64,000 nt of DNA from Candidatus Allofournierella pullicola (GTDB taxonomy: Bacteria > Bacillota > Clostridia > Oscillospirales > Ruminococcaceae), in the NCBI GenBank assembly GCA_019114225.1, contig DXFW01000020.1, positions 124,001 through 188,000 of the forward strand. The letters are read 5' to 3'. The translations under genes were made by a program, and so were the position numbers. Position 1 is the stretch's first letter; each line of letters starts with the position of its first letter. This document shows positions 25,297 to 34,988 of the stretch, in pieces. The notes below the pieces were generated by a model that was not told the DNA's origin, did not search any database, and worked only from the letters and a program-made list of their open reading frames with translations.

Positions 25297-26707
25297 AGAA
25301 TTCGCTCACTCCTTCCTTGCGCTGGAGGATGGTGTCAAATCCGTTGATGTACTCGGCGGGGTATTTGTAGTTGAAGATACGCTGGATTTTGTCGCCGCCG
25401 GGCTGTACCAGTTTGGTGGAACCGCCCGCACCCGCCGACAGGATGGAGTGCACTTCCTCCATGATGTAGATATTATAGTACCCTTCTTTGCCCGGTTTGC
25501 ACCAGCCGGTGTTTTCCAGATTCTGCAAGGTGCCCTTCTGACGGTAGAGGTAGTAGGGCCGGTAGCCCGCCTCGCTCAGGGCGCTGCACTTTTCCAGCAT
25601 GGCGGCCACGTCGCCGTAGTCGCTGTCCGCATGGCCGATGACCAGGTTGGAAGCGCGCTTCAAGGTGAGGGTGTGGACGGTGATATTTTCCGGGGAAAGG
25701 GAGATGGCGGTGGCAAGGCTCTTTTCAAAGCCTTCCACCGTGTCGCCGGGCAGGCCGGCGATGAGGTCCATGTTGATGTTGTCGTGGCCGGCGGCCCTCG
25801 CTTCCTCAAAGCAGCGCAGGATGTCCGCCGCCGAGTGCTTGCGGCCAATGCGGGCCAGCACTTCGTCGCTGAAGGTCTGGGGGTTGATGGAGATACGGGT
25901 GGCGCCGTATTCTTTGAGCACCGCCAGCTTTTCCCCGTCGGTGCAGTCGGGGCGGCCCGCCTCCACGGTGTACTCTTCCAGCCTGGAAAGGTCGAAGCAC
26001 TCGGCCACCGTGCCCATCAGCTTGCGCAGGCCGTCTGCCGAGAGGGCCGTGGGGGTGCCGCCGCCGATGTAGACGGTCTTGAGATTGAGGCCGCAGCCTT
26101 CCGCCTGGTCCCGGATGGCCCGCACTTCGTTGCACAGGGCCTCCAGATAGGGGTCCATCAGCTTGCCCTCCCGCTGGGTGGAGAGGGACACAAAGCTGCA
26201 ATAGCTGCACCGGGAGGGGCAGAAGGGAATGCCGATGTAGAGGCTGTAGTCCCGCGCCCCGCGGGCCGCCAGGATGGGCCGCTGCAAATCGGCGATGGAC
26301 TTTGCCAGCCGGAATTTTTCCTCGGTGCAGTCGTATTTTTCCAGGAACAGGCGGCGGATGTCCTCTTCGCCCATGCCCGCGGCGCGGCGGTCGTGGATGA
26401 TACGCACCGGGCGCACGCCGGTGAGCTTGCCCCAGGGCGGCCGGACGCCGGTGACCTGTTTCAGAAGCTCATAGACCAGGCTGGCCAGCTCATACTCCGC
26501 CTGCTTTTCGTCGGCGGGCGCGGGGGCGTACAGCACGGTGCATTTGCCGCCCAGGCGCACGCCCGCCGCAAGGCGGCGGCCCGCCCGGGCCAGCACCGCG
26601 TCCTCTTTGTGGGGCAGGCTGCGCACCAGCCGGGCGTTTGCGAAAAACAGCCGGGCCACGTTTTCCGGCTCATAGACCGAGGCGAGGCCCCGGACACAGA
26701 TGTTCAT
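25262..26707 (-). CDS. hemZ: Coproporphyrinogen dehydrogenase-like radical SAM protein HemZ
   Basis: A 481-residue radical SAM enzyme. The 4Fe-4S ligands are CPSRCSYC at about residue 178, followed by the HemN-family VYIGGGTPTALS, SINPQTF and NMDLIAGLPGD. The extended N-terminal domain of about 160 residues is typical of HemZ. Members are annotated as oxygen-independent coproporphyrinogen oxidases, but no other haem genes are here, so the reaction is uncertain. ATG 26707 follows AAGGAGA. It lies between the MBL hydrolase and udk-like genes. Confidence 0.87.
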   Translation of the reverse strand: MNICVRGLASVYEPENVARLFFANARLVRSLPHKEDAVLARAGRRLAAGVRLGGKCTVLYAPAPADEKQAEYELASLVYELLKQVTGVRPPWGKLTGVRPVRIIHDRRAAGMGEEDIRRLFLEKYDCTEEKFRLAKSIADLQRPILAARGARDYSLYIGIPFCPSRCSYCSFVSLSTQREGKLMDPYLEALCNEVRAIRDQAEGCGLNLKTVYIGGGTPTALSADGLRKLMGTVAECFDLSRLEEYTVEAGRPDCTDGEKLAVLKEYGATRISINPQTFSDEVLARIGRKHSAADILRCFEEARAAGHDNINMDLIAGLPGDTVEGFEKSLATAISLSPENITVHTLTLKRASNLVIGHADSDYGDVAAMLEKCSALSEAGYRPYYLYRQKGTLQNLENTGWCKPGKEGYYNIYIMEEVHSILSAGAGGSTKLVQPGGDKIQRIFNYKYPAEYINGFDTILQRKEGVSEFYARYLDPQTTG

Positions 26708-26708
26708 G

Positions 26709-27308
26709 TCAGTTCTCCTTGACGTTGAGATAGGGGTTGGTGGCCTTTTCTTCCCCAAGGGTGGAGAAGGGGCCGTGGCCGGGCAGCACCTGGGTGTCGT
26801 CCGGCAGGGGCAGCGCCCGCAGCTTTGCAAGGCTTTGGCACATCTCCTGCCAGCTGCCGCCGGCAAGGTCGGTGCGGCCCACATCGCCGGCAAAAAGGGT
26901 GTCGCCGGTGAAGAGCAGGCCTTCACACAGCAGCACCCAGCTGCCCTTGCTGTGGCCGGGGGTGTGCCAGGGGGTGATGGAAAGGCCCGCCAGGGTGAGC
27001 GTTTCGCCGTCGGTGTAGCCCAGGGTGCCGGGGCCGGCGGGCATGAGCTGGGTGCCCTGCGCGTCCGCCGGGTCGAGATACACCGGGCAGTTCCACCGCT
27101 TTTGCAGCGCGGGCAGGCCGGTCATGTGGTCGTAGTGGCCGTGGGTGAGCAGGATGGCCTCCAGCGAGGCCCCCTCCCCTTCCAGCAGCTTGTCAAAGGC
27201 GGCAAGGCCGGGCGCGGGGTCGATGACCACGGCCTTGTTCCCCTCGCCCACCAGCACAAAGCTGTTGGTCTCCAGGGGGGCGGGGCCGTTGAGATGGAAT
27301 ACTTTCAT
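26709..27308 (-). CDS. MBL-fold metallo-hydrolase (glyoxalase II-like)
   Basis: A 199-residue metallo-beta-lactamase-fold hydrolase. The metal motif THGHYDH is at about 55-61, with TPGHSKG, FTGDTLF and PGHGP supplying further ligands. The size and order match the small glyoxalase II-like (YqgX) group in Firmicutes, which acts on thioesters. It stops 2 bp before the hemZ start. Confidence 0.88.
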   Translation of the reverse strand: MKVFHLNGPAPLETNSFVLVGEGNKAVVIDPAPGLAAFDKLLEGEGASLEAILLTHGHYDHMTGLPALQKRWNCPVYLDPADAQGTQLMPAGPGTLGYTDGETLTLAGLSITPWHTPGHSKGSWVLLCEGLLFTGDTLFAGDVGRTDLAGGSWQEMCQSLAKLRALPLPDDTQVLPGHGPFSTLGEEKATNPYLNVKEN

Positions 27309-27367
27309 GGGTGGTCTCCTTTTGGGGTTCGGGCGGCGCAGAAGCTTTTTCGGTCAAAGGCCGCCGC

Positions 27368-27817
27368 TCACCACTGGTCGGTGTCGATGACGATGGTCAC
27401 GGGGCCGTCGTTGGCGATGTTCACCAGCATATCCGCGCCGAACTCACCGTGCTTGACCTCCTTGAGGCCCTGCTTTTCCATCTCGGCCAAAAACAGCTCG
27501 TAAGCGTCGATGGAGAGGGGCGGCTTTGCCGCGGTGATATAGCTGGGGCGCTTGCCCTTTTTGGTATCGCCGTAAAGGGTGAAATTGCTCACCACCAGGG
27601 CGGAATAGCCCAGGTCCACGGCGCTCTTGTTCAGTTTGCCCTCCTCGTCCGGGAAGACGCGCAGGTTGGCGCACTTTTCGGCGAGTTTGGGCACGATGTC
27701 CAGGGTGTCGGTGTCCTTGACGCCCAGCAGGATGACAATGCCGGGGCCGATGGCTCTCGGCTCGCCCCCGTTCACCGACACGTCCGCTTTGCGCACGCAC
27801 TGAATGACAGCTCGCAT
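27368..27817 (-). CDS. dtd: D-aminoacyl-tRNA deacylase
   Basis: A 149-residue DTD that removes D-amino acids (and Gly) from tRNA. The start MRAVIQCVRKADVSVNGG, the central LVVSNFTLYGDTKKGKRPS (SQFTL-like motif, here SNFTL) and the GxFGADMLVNIANDGPVT signature are present. In the recJ-relA-dtd order typical of Firmicutes. Confidence 0.94.
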   Translation of the reverse strand: MRAVIQCVRKADVSVNGGEPRAIGPGIVILLGVKDTDTLDIVPKLAEKCANLRVFPDEEGKLNKSAVDLGYSALVVSNFTLYGDTKKGKRPSYITAAKPPLSIDAYELFLAEMEKQGLKEVKHGEFGADMLVNIANDGPVTIVIDTDQW

Positions 27818-27844
27818 GGTTTCTTTCCTCCTTCGCGCCGGCCT

Positions 27845-30010
27845 TTAGATACGGATGACCTGGATGACGTCCCGCACCTTGCGCAGCTTTGCCAGCACGT
27901 TGTTGAGATGTTCGGTGTTGGAAATGCCCAGGGTAATGCTCATGGCGGCGCGGCCGTTGTCCACCGCGCGGGCGCTCATGGCGTAGATGGGCACGCGCAG
28001 CTCGCCCAGAGCCACCGCCACATCGCCCACCAGGCCGTCCCGGTTCATGGAGATGAGTTCCAGAGTGGCCTGGTAGTTCTCCTGCTCGCTGGCCTCCCAG
28101 TGGGCGGGCACCCAGCGGCCCCGGTTCTCGGGGTTGGAGAGGCTGGCCTGCACATTCTGGCAGCTCTTTTTGTGGATGGACACGCCGAAGCCCCGGGTGA
28201 TGAAGCCCACGATCTCGTCGCCGGGCAGCGGGGTGCAGCACTTGGCGAACTTGACGGGGCAGTTGTCAATGCCTTCCACCACCACGCCGTCGGTGCTCTT
28301 GGTGGTCTTGATGGGGATGTCCGCCAGGACGGCGGCCTTTGGCTGGGCAGCCTTGAGTTTGGCGTATTCGTCCTTCACCTTGCCCATCAAACGGCTGAGC
28401 TGCAGACCGCCGTAGCCCAGGGCGGCGTACATCTCCTCCACCGAGTTGAGACGCTGGCGGCGGGCGATCTCGGCCATGAAGTCGTCCCACTGGTCGTCCG
28501 GCACGTTGATGAGGTTACGGCGCATTTCCTTTTCCAGCGCCTCGCGGCCCTCCTGGATGTTCTCTTCCCGCCGCTCCTTCTTGAACCAGTTGCGGATCTT
28601 GTTGCGGGCCTCGCTGGTGGTGACGATCTTCAGCCAGTCGCGGCTGGGGCCCTTATCCGCCGGGCCGGTGAGGATTTCGATGATTTCGCCGGTGGCCACC
28701 TTGTGGTCGATGGGCACGATACGCCCGTTCACCTTGGCGCCCACCATGCGGTTGCCCACCGCCGAATGGATGGCGTAGGCAAAGTCGATGGCGGTGGCGC
28801 CGGCGGGCAGATTGATGACGTCGCCCCGGGGGGTGAAGGCAAAGACCTCCTCGGGCAGCAGGTCGCCCTTGATGTCCTGGAGAAGGCTGCCCGCGTCGTC
28901 GCTCTCCCGCTGGCTCTCCAGCAGCTGGCGCACCCAGGCCAGGCGCTCGTCCAGCCGGTCGGAGCCCTGCACGCCCGCTTTGTACTTCCAGTGGGCGGCC
29001 ACGCCGTACTCCGCCATCTGGTCCATCTCACGGGTGCGGATCTGCACCTCGAAGGGAATGCCCTCGTGGCCGATGACGGTGGTGTGCAGCGATTGGTAGC
29101 CGTTGGGCTTGGGGGTGGAGATATAGTCCTTGAAGCGGTTGGGGATGGGGTGGTACATGTCGTGGATGATACCCAGGGCGTTGTAGCACTCGGCCACCGT
29201 GTCCAGAATGATACGCACCGCGTAAACGTCGTAGATCTCGGCAAAGTCCCGGTCCTGGATGAACATCTTGCGGTAGATACCGTAGACGCTCTTCACCCGG
29301 CTCTTCATGGCGGCGTTTTCCATGCCGTTCTCCGCCAGGCGCTGCTGGATGATCCGGCTGGTCTCGGCCACGAAGGTCTCGCCGCCGTTGCCCGCCAGCA
29401 GGTCTTTTATCTCCTGGTAGCCCACCGGGTCCAGATACCGCAGGCTGCGGTCCTCCAGCTCTTCCTTGATGTTGCTGATCCCCAGGCGGTGGGCGATGGG
29501 GGCATAGACCTCCATGGTCTCCAGGGCCTTGTCCCGCCGCTTCTGCTCGGGCCAGGCGTCGCCGGTGCGCATGTTGTGCAGCCGGTCGCACAGCTTGATG
29601 ATCATCACCCGCACGTCCTGGCTCATGGCCAGCAGCATTTTGCGCAGGTTTTCCGCCTGCTGCTCCTCCACGCTGGAGAACTGGATCTTGGTCAGTTTGG
29701 TGACGCCGTCCACCAGGCGGGCCACGTCCGGCCCGAACTGGGACTGGATGTCCTCCAGCGCGGTGGCGGTGTCCTCCACCACGTCGTGCATGAGGGCGGC
29801 GGCCAGACTCTCGGTGTCCATGCCCAGCTCCACCAGCAGCAGCGCCACGTTCAGCGGGTGGCAGATATACGGCTCGCCGGAGCGGCGCAGCTGCCCCGCA
29901 TGGGCGGCGTCCGCCAGGGCGAACGCTTTGTCCAGCATGTCAAGGTCATAGGGACGGCCTGTGTCGGTGACCGCCTTTTTCAAATCGGTATAGGTGATGT
30001 AGTCTGCCAT
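27845..30010 (-). CDS. relA: Bifunctional (p)ppGpp synthase/hydrolase RelA/SpoT (Rel)
   Basis: A 721-residue long Rel. The hydrolase HD domain is at the N-terminus with GEPYICHPLNVA and MHDVVEDT, both intact. The synthase domain contains YQSLHTTVIG and later EVQIRTREMD. A TGS domain (FAFTPRGDVINLPAGATAIDFAY, in part) and a C-terminal ACT domain (MSARAVDNGRAAMSITL) follow. It makes and degrades the stringent alarmone depending on ribosome state. Starts 4 bp after recJ. Confidence 0.97.
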   Translation of the reverse strand: MADYITYTDLKKAVTDTGRPYDLDMLDKAFALADAAHAGQLRRSGEPYICHPLNVALLLVELGMDTESLAAALMHDVVEDTATALEDIQSQFGPDVARLVDGVTKLTKIQFSSVEEQQAENLRKMLLAMSQDVRVMIIKLCDRLHNMRTGDAWPEQKRRDKALETMEVYAPIAHRLGISNIKEELEDRSLRYLDPVGYQEIKDLLAGNGGETFVAETSRIIQQRLAENGMENAAMKSRVKSVYGIYRKMFIQDRDFAEIYDVYAVRIILDTVAECYNALGIIHDMYHPIPNRFKDYISTPKPNGYQSLHTTVIGHEGIPFEVQIRTREMDQMAEYGVAAHWKYKAGVQGSDRLDERLAWVRQLLESQRESDDAGSLLQDIKGDLLPEEVFAFTPRGDVINLPAGATAIDFAYAIHSAVGNRMVGAKVNGRIVPIDHKVATGEIIEILTGPADKGPSRDWLKIVTTSEARNKIRNWFKKERREENIQEGREALEKEMRRNLINVPDDQWDDFMAEIARRQRLNSVEEMYAALGYGGLQLSRLMGKVKDEYAKLKAAQPKAAVLADIPIKTTKSTDGVVVEGIDNCPVKFAKCCTPLPGDEIVGFITRGFGVSIHKKSCQNVQASLSNPENRGRWVPAHWEASEQENYQATLELISMNRDGLVGDVAVALGELRVPIYAMSARAVDNGRAAMSITLGISNTEHLNNVLAKLRKVRDVIQVIRI

Positions 30011-30013
30011 GGA

Positions 30014-32047
30014 TCATGCCTCCAGAGCTTTGAGAATGGGCGCGGCGGAAAGGTCCTTCTTTCCTTCCACCGGCGCCGGGGCAATGCGGCGGGCGCCGTT
30101 TTCCCGCCGCACCTGCACCAGGCCCAGCTGACGCAGGGCCTTGAGGCCCACAAGGGTGCGGCCGGTGTGTTCCGCGCCCATGCGGGCCAGCAGGGGCAGA
30201 AGGTCGTCCGCAGAGACGCCCCCCTGCCGGATAAGCCGGTAAAGGGCCGCGATGTGGACCCGGTCCGGCAAAAGCAGGCGCTTTTCCTCCTCTGTGAGAC
30301 AAGCGCCGCAGTTGAAGGCTTCATAGAGCGCTGCCTGCCGCACCGCCGTGTCGGGCAGGCCCGCGGGGCGCAGGGCGCGCACCCGGGCGGAGATCTGCGG
30401 CCCGTTTTTGCCCTCGTAGACCGAGAGGCTCAGGGCCGCGTCCACCCGGTCGCCCGGCTGGTAGGCCAGCTGAGCGGGAGCGGTGCCGAAGCAGACGGCG
30501 AAAATGCTGCCGCCGCCCTGCCGCAGCCGCAGCCGGACATGTTTTCCGTCGCTCACCGGGAACACGCCGTCCACCACCGCGTCCGGCAGGAAAAAGACCG
30601 GGGCGGGGTTTTCATGGCCGCAGGGAGCCAGGTACGCAAGGCTCTCCACGTCCTGCACCGTCAGCGTTTCCAGACGCACGGCGGCGTCCAGCCGCAGGGG
30701 CGGCGTTTCCAGAACGGGGTACTCTTTGGCGGCGTAGTCGTTGATGGCCCGGCGCAGGGCGAAGATGTTTTCTTCTTTTACCGACAGGCCCGCCGCCATG
30801 GCATGGCCGCCGAAGCGGATGAGCACCGGCGCGCAGGCGCTGATGGCGCCGTGGAGGTTGAAGCCGGGCACGCTGCGCCCGGAACCTTTGCCCTCGCCGT
30901 TCTGCACGCTGATGACCAGCGTGGGCTTGCCGTATTTTTCCACCAGGCGGCTGGCCACAATGCCGATGACGCCGGGGTGGAAGCCTTCGCCCCAGACCAG
31001 CAGCACCCGGTCCCGCAGGCGGGAGGGGTCGGCGGCGATCTGGGCCTCGGCCTCACTCAGAATGGACTGCTCGGCAGCCTGCCGGTCGGCGTTGGCCTGG
31101 CACAGGCGGGCCGTGAGGTCCTGGGCTTTTTCAAAATCTTCGCACAGCAGCAGCTGCAGCGCGGCGGCGGCGGACTCCATGCGCCCGGCGGCGTTGAGCC
31201 GCGGGGCCAAAGCGAAGCTGATGTTCTCGGCGGTGACGGGCTTGTCGGCCAGGCCGCAGCCCTCCAGCAGCGCCACAAGGCCGGGACGCTCGCAGTTTTC
31301 CAGCAGCGCGAGGCCGTGTTTCACGATGGTGCGGTTCTCCCCCACCAGCGGCATGACGTCCGCCACCGTGCCGATGGCCGCCAGATCGCCGCACTGCTCC
31401 AGCAGCTCCTCGGGGGGGCAGCCGTCCAGCGCGGCGCACAGTTTGAAAGCCACACCCGCGCCGGACAGGCACTTGAAGGGGCTTTCGTCGTCGGAGCGGG
31501 CGGGGTCCACCACCGCCACCGCCCCGGGCAGTTCCGCGCCGGGCAGATGGTGGTCGGTGACCACCACGTCCACCCCCAGCTCGGCGGCGCGCTTGATCTC
31601 CCCGACGGCGGAAACGCCGTTGTCCACGGTGATGATGAGCTTGAAGCCCTTTTCCGCAAGGCTCTCCACGATGGGCACGGTGAGACCGTAGCCCTCTTCG
31701 TCCCGGCTGGGCAGCTTGCAGCGCACGCTGGCCCCCATGCCCCGCAAATGCTCAAAGAGCAGGGCGGTGGCGGTGACGCCGTCCACGTCGTAGTCGCCGA
31801 AGATGACGATGGCTTCGCCCGCGTCCACTGCTTTCAGGATACGCGCCACGGCCTTGTCCATATCCTTCAGCGCGAAGGGGTCGCTCAGCGGAGCGTCCTG
31901 CGTGAGAAAGGCCATGGCCTTTTCGGGGCTGTCCAGCCCCCGGGCCACAAGAATGCGCGCCAGCAGGCCGGGCGCGCCGATGGCCGCGGCCAGTCTGGCC
32001 ACGGTTTTTTCGTCGGGCGTTGGTACCTGCCAGGTGCGGAAATTCAT
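30014..32047 (-). CDS. recJ: Single-stranded-DNA-specific exonuclease RecJ
   Basis: A 677-residue DHH nuclease acting 5' to 3' on ssDNA in repair and recombination. Motifs are FGDYDVDGVTATALL, VTDHHLPG, and GGHAMAAGLSV of the DHHA1 domain. A C-terminal extension of about 130 residues follows, as in Firmicute RecJ. ATG 32047 has AAGGAGC about 8 nt upstream. Confidence 0.95.
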   Translation of the reverse strand: MNFRTWQVPTPDEKTVARLAAAIGAPGLLARILVARGLDSPEKAMAFLTQDAPLSDPFALKDMDKAVARILKAVDAGEAIVIFGDYDVDGVTATALLFEHLRGMGASVRCKLPSRDEEGYGLTVPIVESLAEKGFKLIITVDNGVSAVGEIKRAAELGVDVVVTDHHLPGAELPGAVAVVDPARSDDESPFKCLSGAGVAFKLCAALDGCPPEELLEQCGDLAAIGTVADVMPLVGENRTIVKHGLALLENCERPGLVALLEGCGLADKPVTAENISFALAPRLNAAGRMESAAAALQLLLCEDFEKAQDLTARLCQANADRQAAEQSILSEAEAQIAADPSRLRDRVLLVWGEGFHPGVIGIVASRLVEKYGKPTLVISVQNGEGKGSGRSVPGFNLHGAISACAPVLIRFGGHAMAAGLSVKEENIFALRRAINDYAAKEYPVLETPPLRLDAAVRLETLTVQDVESLAYLAPCGHENPAPVFFLPDAVVDGVFPVSDGKHVRLRLRQGGGSIFAVCFGTAPAQLAYQPGDRVDAALSLSVYEGKNGPQISARVRALRPAGLPDTAVRQAALYEAFNCGACLTEEEKRLLLPDRVHIAALYRLIRQGGVSADDLLPLLARMGAEHTGRTLVGLKALRQLGLVQVRRENGARRIAPAPVEGKKDLSAAPILKALEA

Positions 32048-32066
32048 GGGTCGGAGCTCCTTATGG

Positions 32067-33332
32067 TCAAGATTGGTATTCCGCCAGCCCATCCTGGGCC
32101 AGCATGGTCTGCATGGCGCTGATCTCGCTGGAGATGTCCAGCGCGGTGTCGGAAAGCAGGTCGTTGCGCAGGTTGTCGAAGGCGGTGTTCAGTGTGGCCA
32201 GAATGCCGCCGATCTCCTGGCGGATGCTGCCTGCGGCCTCGCCCTGCTGGTCCTTCACGTCGGCGTAGGTGCGCAGCAGCTTGAGGGTGGTGGGCATGTA
32301 GTAGCGGGCGAACTTGCGCACCTTGCCCGCGCTGGCGGGGTGGGCCTTCACCCAGTTCTGGATGTCGGCGGTGGTCACGCGCATGTGGAGCAGGCTGTCC
32401 CGCAGTTCGGGCTGGTCGGTCATGGAGGCGATGTGCTCGCCCAGCAGAAAATCGAAGTCGGTGCACTGCTGCATGAGCTCCGCCAGTTCGTTTGCGCCGG
32501 CAGGGGCTGCCTCGGCCCGTGCGGCGGCCTCCTGCCGGCGCTGCAGGTTGCGGTACTCGGCGGCGCTGATGAAGAACACCCCGTCGTCGTCATCCAAAAA
32601 GGCGTCGGGCAGCCAGCCCTGGCGGATCATCCGGTCCAGGTCTTTTTTCACGTAGCTCACCGGGTGGCGGACGGCTTCGGCCATGCGCTGCAGCGGCGCC
32701 GAGCGATCGCTGCCCATGGCGGCCAGATACCGCCGCATACGCCCGCGGCGGGCGGGCTGGCTGAAGGCCCAGCGGGCGGCGAAAGCGAAAGCGGCGGTGA
32801 CGCCCAGCAGGAACACCAGAGAGATGAGGACGATCACATCAAAGAAAAAAGCGAGGCTGAGGAGCGCCGTCAGCGCCATGAGGCCGGCGACTACCGCGCA
32901 GATGACCGCCAGGGTGCCGCCGAAGATGCAAAGCCCGTCGCGCAGGCCGGAGGAAAGGCTCGAACCGGCCTGGTTCATCCGGGAGGCCAGGGCGTCTCCC
33001 GCCCGCCGGGCGGCCTGCTGGGCCTGGCTCTGGTGTTTTTGCTGGGCGGCGGTCTTGCGCACGTCCCGCGCCGCGCCGCTCAAAGCGCTGCCCATCTCAC
33101 GGGTGGTGTCGCCCAAAGCGCCGCCCACCTCCTGGGCGATGACCCGGCCCAGTTCATGGATGCTCTGGGCCAGCTCCTGGGCAGAGTCCCGCACCGGGGG
33201 CGGCGGTGTTGCGCCGCCCTGTCCGCCGGCCGGCTTCCCGGCGTTTTTCTGCTCGTTGAACGTCTGCTGCACCTTCTGGCGCAGGATGCGCTCGTATTGA
33301 TAGGGGTCTCTGGGTTTCTGGTTCTCGGCCAT
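32067..33332 (-). CDS. XpaC-like membrane protein (5-bromo-4-chloroindolyl phosphate hydrolysis family)
   Basis: A 421-residue protein. The first 130 residues are polar and helical, then two adjacent membrane helices at about 140-190, and a C-terminal helical domain with the family motif RYYMPTTLKLLRTYADV. The XpaC family is poorly characterised despite its name. In other Firmicutes it pairs with TelA-like proteins; none is visible here. ATG 33332 follows GGCAGGTGG; an upstream TTG is possible. Confidence 0.75.
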   Translation of the reverse strand: MAENQKPRDPYQYERILRQKVQQTFNEQKNAGKPAGGQGGATPPPPVRDSAQELAQSIHELGRVIAQEVGGALGDTTREMGSALSGAARDVRKTAAQQKHQSQAQQAARRAGDALASRMNQAGSSLSSGLRDGLCIFGGTLAVICAVVAGLMALTALLSLAFFFDVIVLISLVFLLGVTAAFAFAARWAFSQPARRGRMRRYLAAMGSDRSAPLQRMAEAVRHPVSYVKKDLDRMIRQGWLPDAFLDDDDGVFFISAAEYRNLQRRQEAAARAEAAPAGANELAELMQQCTDFDFLLGEHIASMTDQPELRDSLLHMRVTTADIQNWVKAHPASAGKVRKFARYYMPTTLKLLRTYADVKDQQGEAAGSIRQEIGGILATLNTAFDNLRNDLLSDTALDISSEISAMQTMLAQDGLAEYQS

Positions 33333-33395
33333 AACGGCCACCTGCCTTTCCAAGGGGTATCTCTGCGCCCCGCGCAGGGGCGCTGCAAAACACAG

Positions 33396-34988
33396 TTATT
33401 CCGCGGGGGCGCTGCCCTCGATGATGGCCCGGGCCACCCGCAGGCCGTCCACCGCGGCGCTCATGATGCCGCCGGCGTAGCCCGCGCCTTCGCCGCAGGG
33501 GTAGAGCCCGGGCAGCGCGGCGCACTGGAAGTCGGCTCCCCGCTCCAATCGCACAGGGCTGGAGGTGCGGGTCTCAAGGCCGGTGAGCACCGCCGACGGC
33601 CCGGCATAGCCGGGCAGCTTGCGGTCGAAGGCGGCAAGGCCGGTGCGAAGGCCCTGGGCCAGTTCCCCGGGCAGCAGGCTGCCCAGGTCAAAGGCGCGCA
33701 CGCCCCGGTCATAGGTGGGCCGCACCGCGCCGAGGCGCAGGGTGCCCTCCCCGTTCAAAAAGCTCCGCACCGTTTCGGCGGGGGCGGTGTAATCACTGCC
33801 GCCCGCCCGGAAGGCCGCCTGTTCCAGCTGCCGCTGGAAGGCCACCGCTTTCATGGCGTCGCCGCCGAAATCGGAGCCGTCCACACTGATGACCACCGCC
33901 GCGTTGGCGTTTTTGCCCGCCCGGGCGTGGTAGCTCATGCCGTTGGTCAAAACGCCGCCCTCTTCGCTGGCGGCGGCCACCACCTGGCCGCCGGGGCACA
34001 TGCAGAAGGTGTAGACGCAGCGCTTGCCCACATGGTGGCTCAGCTGGTACTCGCCGGGAGGCAGCGTCGGATGGCCGGCGGCGGCATGGTACAGGCCCTT
34101 GTCGATATCGCTTTGCAGATGTTCGGCCCGGAAGCCCACCGAGAAGGGCTTGGCCGACAGGGGCAGGCCGCTTTCGGCCAGCATGGCAAAGGTGTCCCGG
34201 GCGGAGTGGCCCACCGCCAGCACCAGACGCTGGCAGGGGATGAGCCCCGCCGTGGTGTCTGCGGCGGTCAGCCGCCCGTTCTTTTCTTCCAGCCCGGTGA
34301 GGGCGGTCTCAAAGAGCACCCGCCCGCCCAGGGCCTCGATCTCGGCGCGGATGGAGGAGATGACCCCCCGCAGCAGGTCGGTGCCCACATGGGGTTTTTG
34401 CTGCCAGGCGATCTCGGCGGGCGCGCCGTGGGCCAGCAGGGTGTCGGTGACAAAGCCGCACAGTTCATCCCCGATACGGGTGGTGAGCTTGCCGTCGGAG
34501 AAGGTGCCCGCGCCGCCCTCACCGAACTGGATGTTGGCATTGGGTTCCAGCGCGCCGCCGGCGAAAAAGCGTTCCACCGCCGCCACCCGCTTCTCGAGGG
34601 CCGGCCCCCGCTCCAGCACCAGGGGGCGGTAGCCCGCCCTTGCCAGCGCCAGCGCGGCAAAGAGCCCCGCAGGCCCCAGGCCCGCCACCACCGGCGGGTC
34701 CTGCAGCGGCGCGCCGCCGGGCAGGGGGCGGTATTCGGCATGGCGGGCCAATGCAACACAAGGCGCGGAACCGGCCAAGGCCAGTTCCGCACCTTCGTCT
34801 TTGAGGCGCACGCCAATGGTATACACCAGCGAGGGCCGGCCGTGGCGGGCGTCCACCGAAAGGCGGGCCACGCCGGTGCCGGCCACGTCGCCGGGGCGTA
34901 TCTTCAAAATCTTCAGCGCTCTGCCTGCCGCCTCGGCCTCGGGCCGGGGCGTGTTCAGGGGCAGGCGCACACCGCGCACCAGTAACAT
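33396..34988 (-). CDS. FAD-dependent oxidoreductase, COG2509-like
   Basis: A 530-residue flavoprotein. After about 85 residues without clear motif comes the dinucleotide site VVAGLGPAGLFAALALARAG, then NIQFGEGGAGTFSDGKLTTR, which is characteristic of the COG2509 flavoproteins, and GEGAGYAGGIMSAAVDGL at the C-terminus. The substrate is unknown. Its ATG overlaps the cdaR stop by one base. In many Firmicutes this slot is held by glmM. Confidence 0.85.
   Translation of the reverse strand: MLLVRGVRLPLNTPRPEAEAAGRALKILKIRPGDVAGTGVARLSVDARHGRPSLVYTIGVRLKDEGAELALAGSAPCVALARHAEYRPLPGGAPLQDPPVVAGLGPAGLFAALALARAGYRPLVLERGPALEKRVAAVERFFAGGALEPNANIQFGEGGAGTFSDGKLTTRIGDELCGFVTDTLLAHGAPAEIAWQQKPHVGTDLLRGVISSIRAEIEALGGRVLFETALTGLEEKNGRLTAADTTAGLIPCQRLVLAVGHSARDTFAMLAESGLPLSAKPFSVGFRAEHLQSDIDKGLYHAAAGHPTLPPGEYQLSHHVGKRCVYTFCMCPGGQVVAAASEEGGVLTNGMSYHARAGKNANAAVVISVDGSDFGGDAMKAVAFQRQLEQAAFRAGGSDYTAPAETVRSFLNGEGTLRLGAVRPTYDRGVRAFDLGSLLPGELAQGLRTGLAAFDRKLPGYAGPSAVLTGLETRTSSPVRLERGADFQCAALPGLYPCGEGAGYAGGIMSAAVDGLRVARAIIEGSAPAE

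Noticed and set aside
23701-25347. Plus-strand open frame of about 550 codons near mazG and the udk-like gene
   Set aside because: It runs through the plus-strand terminator at 23782-23830 and opposes the zinc-ribbon and udk-like genes. No motif or ribosome binding site.
27311-32122. Plus-strand open frame of about 1600 codons opposite dtd, relA and recJ
   Set aside because: It spans several real minus-strand genes and their gaps, has low-complexity composition and no motif. An antisense shadow.
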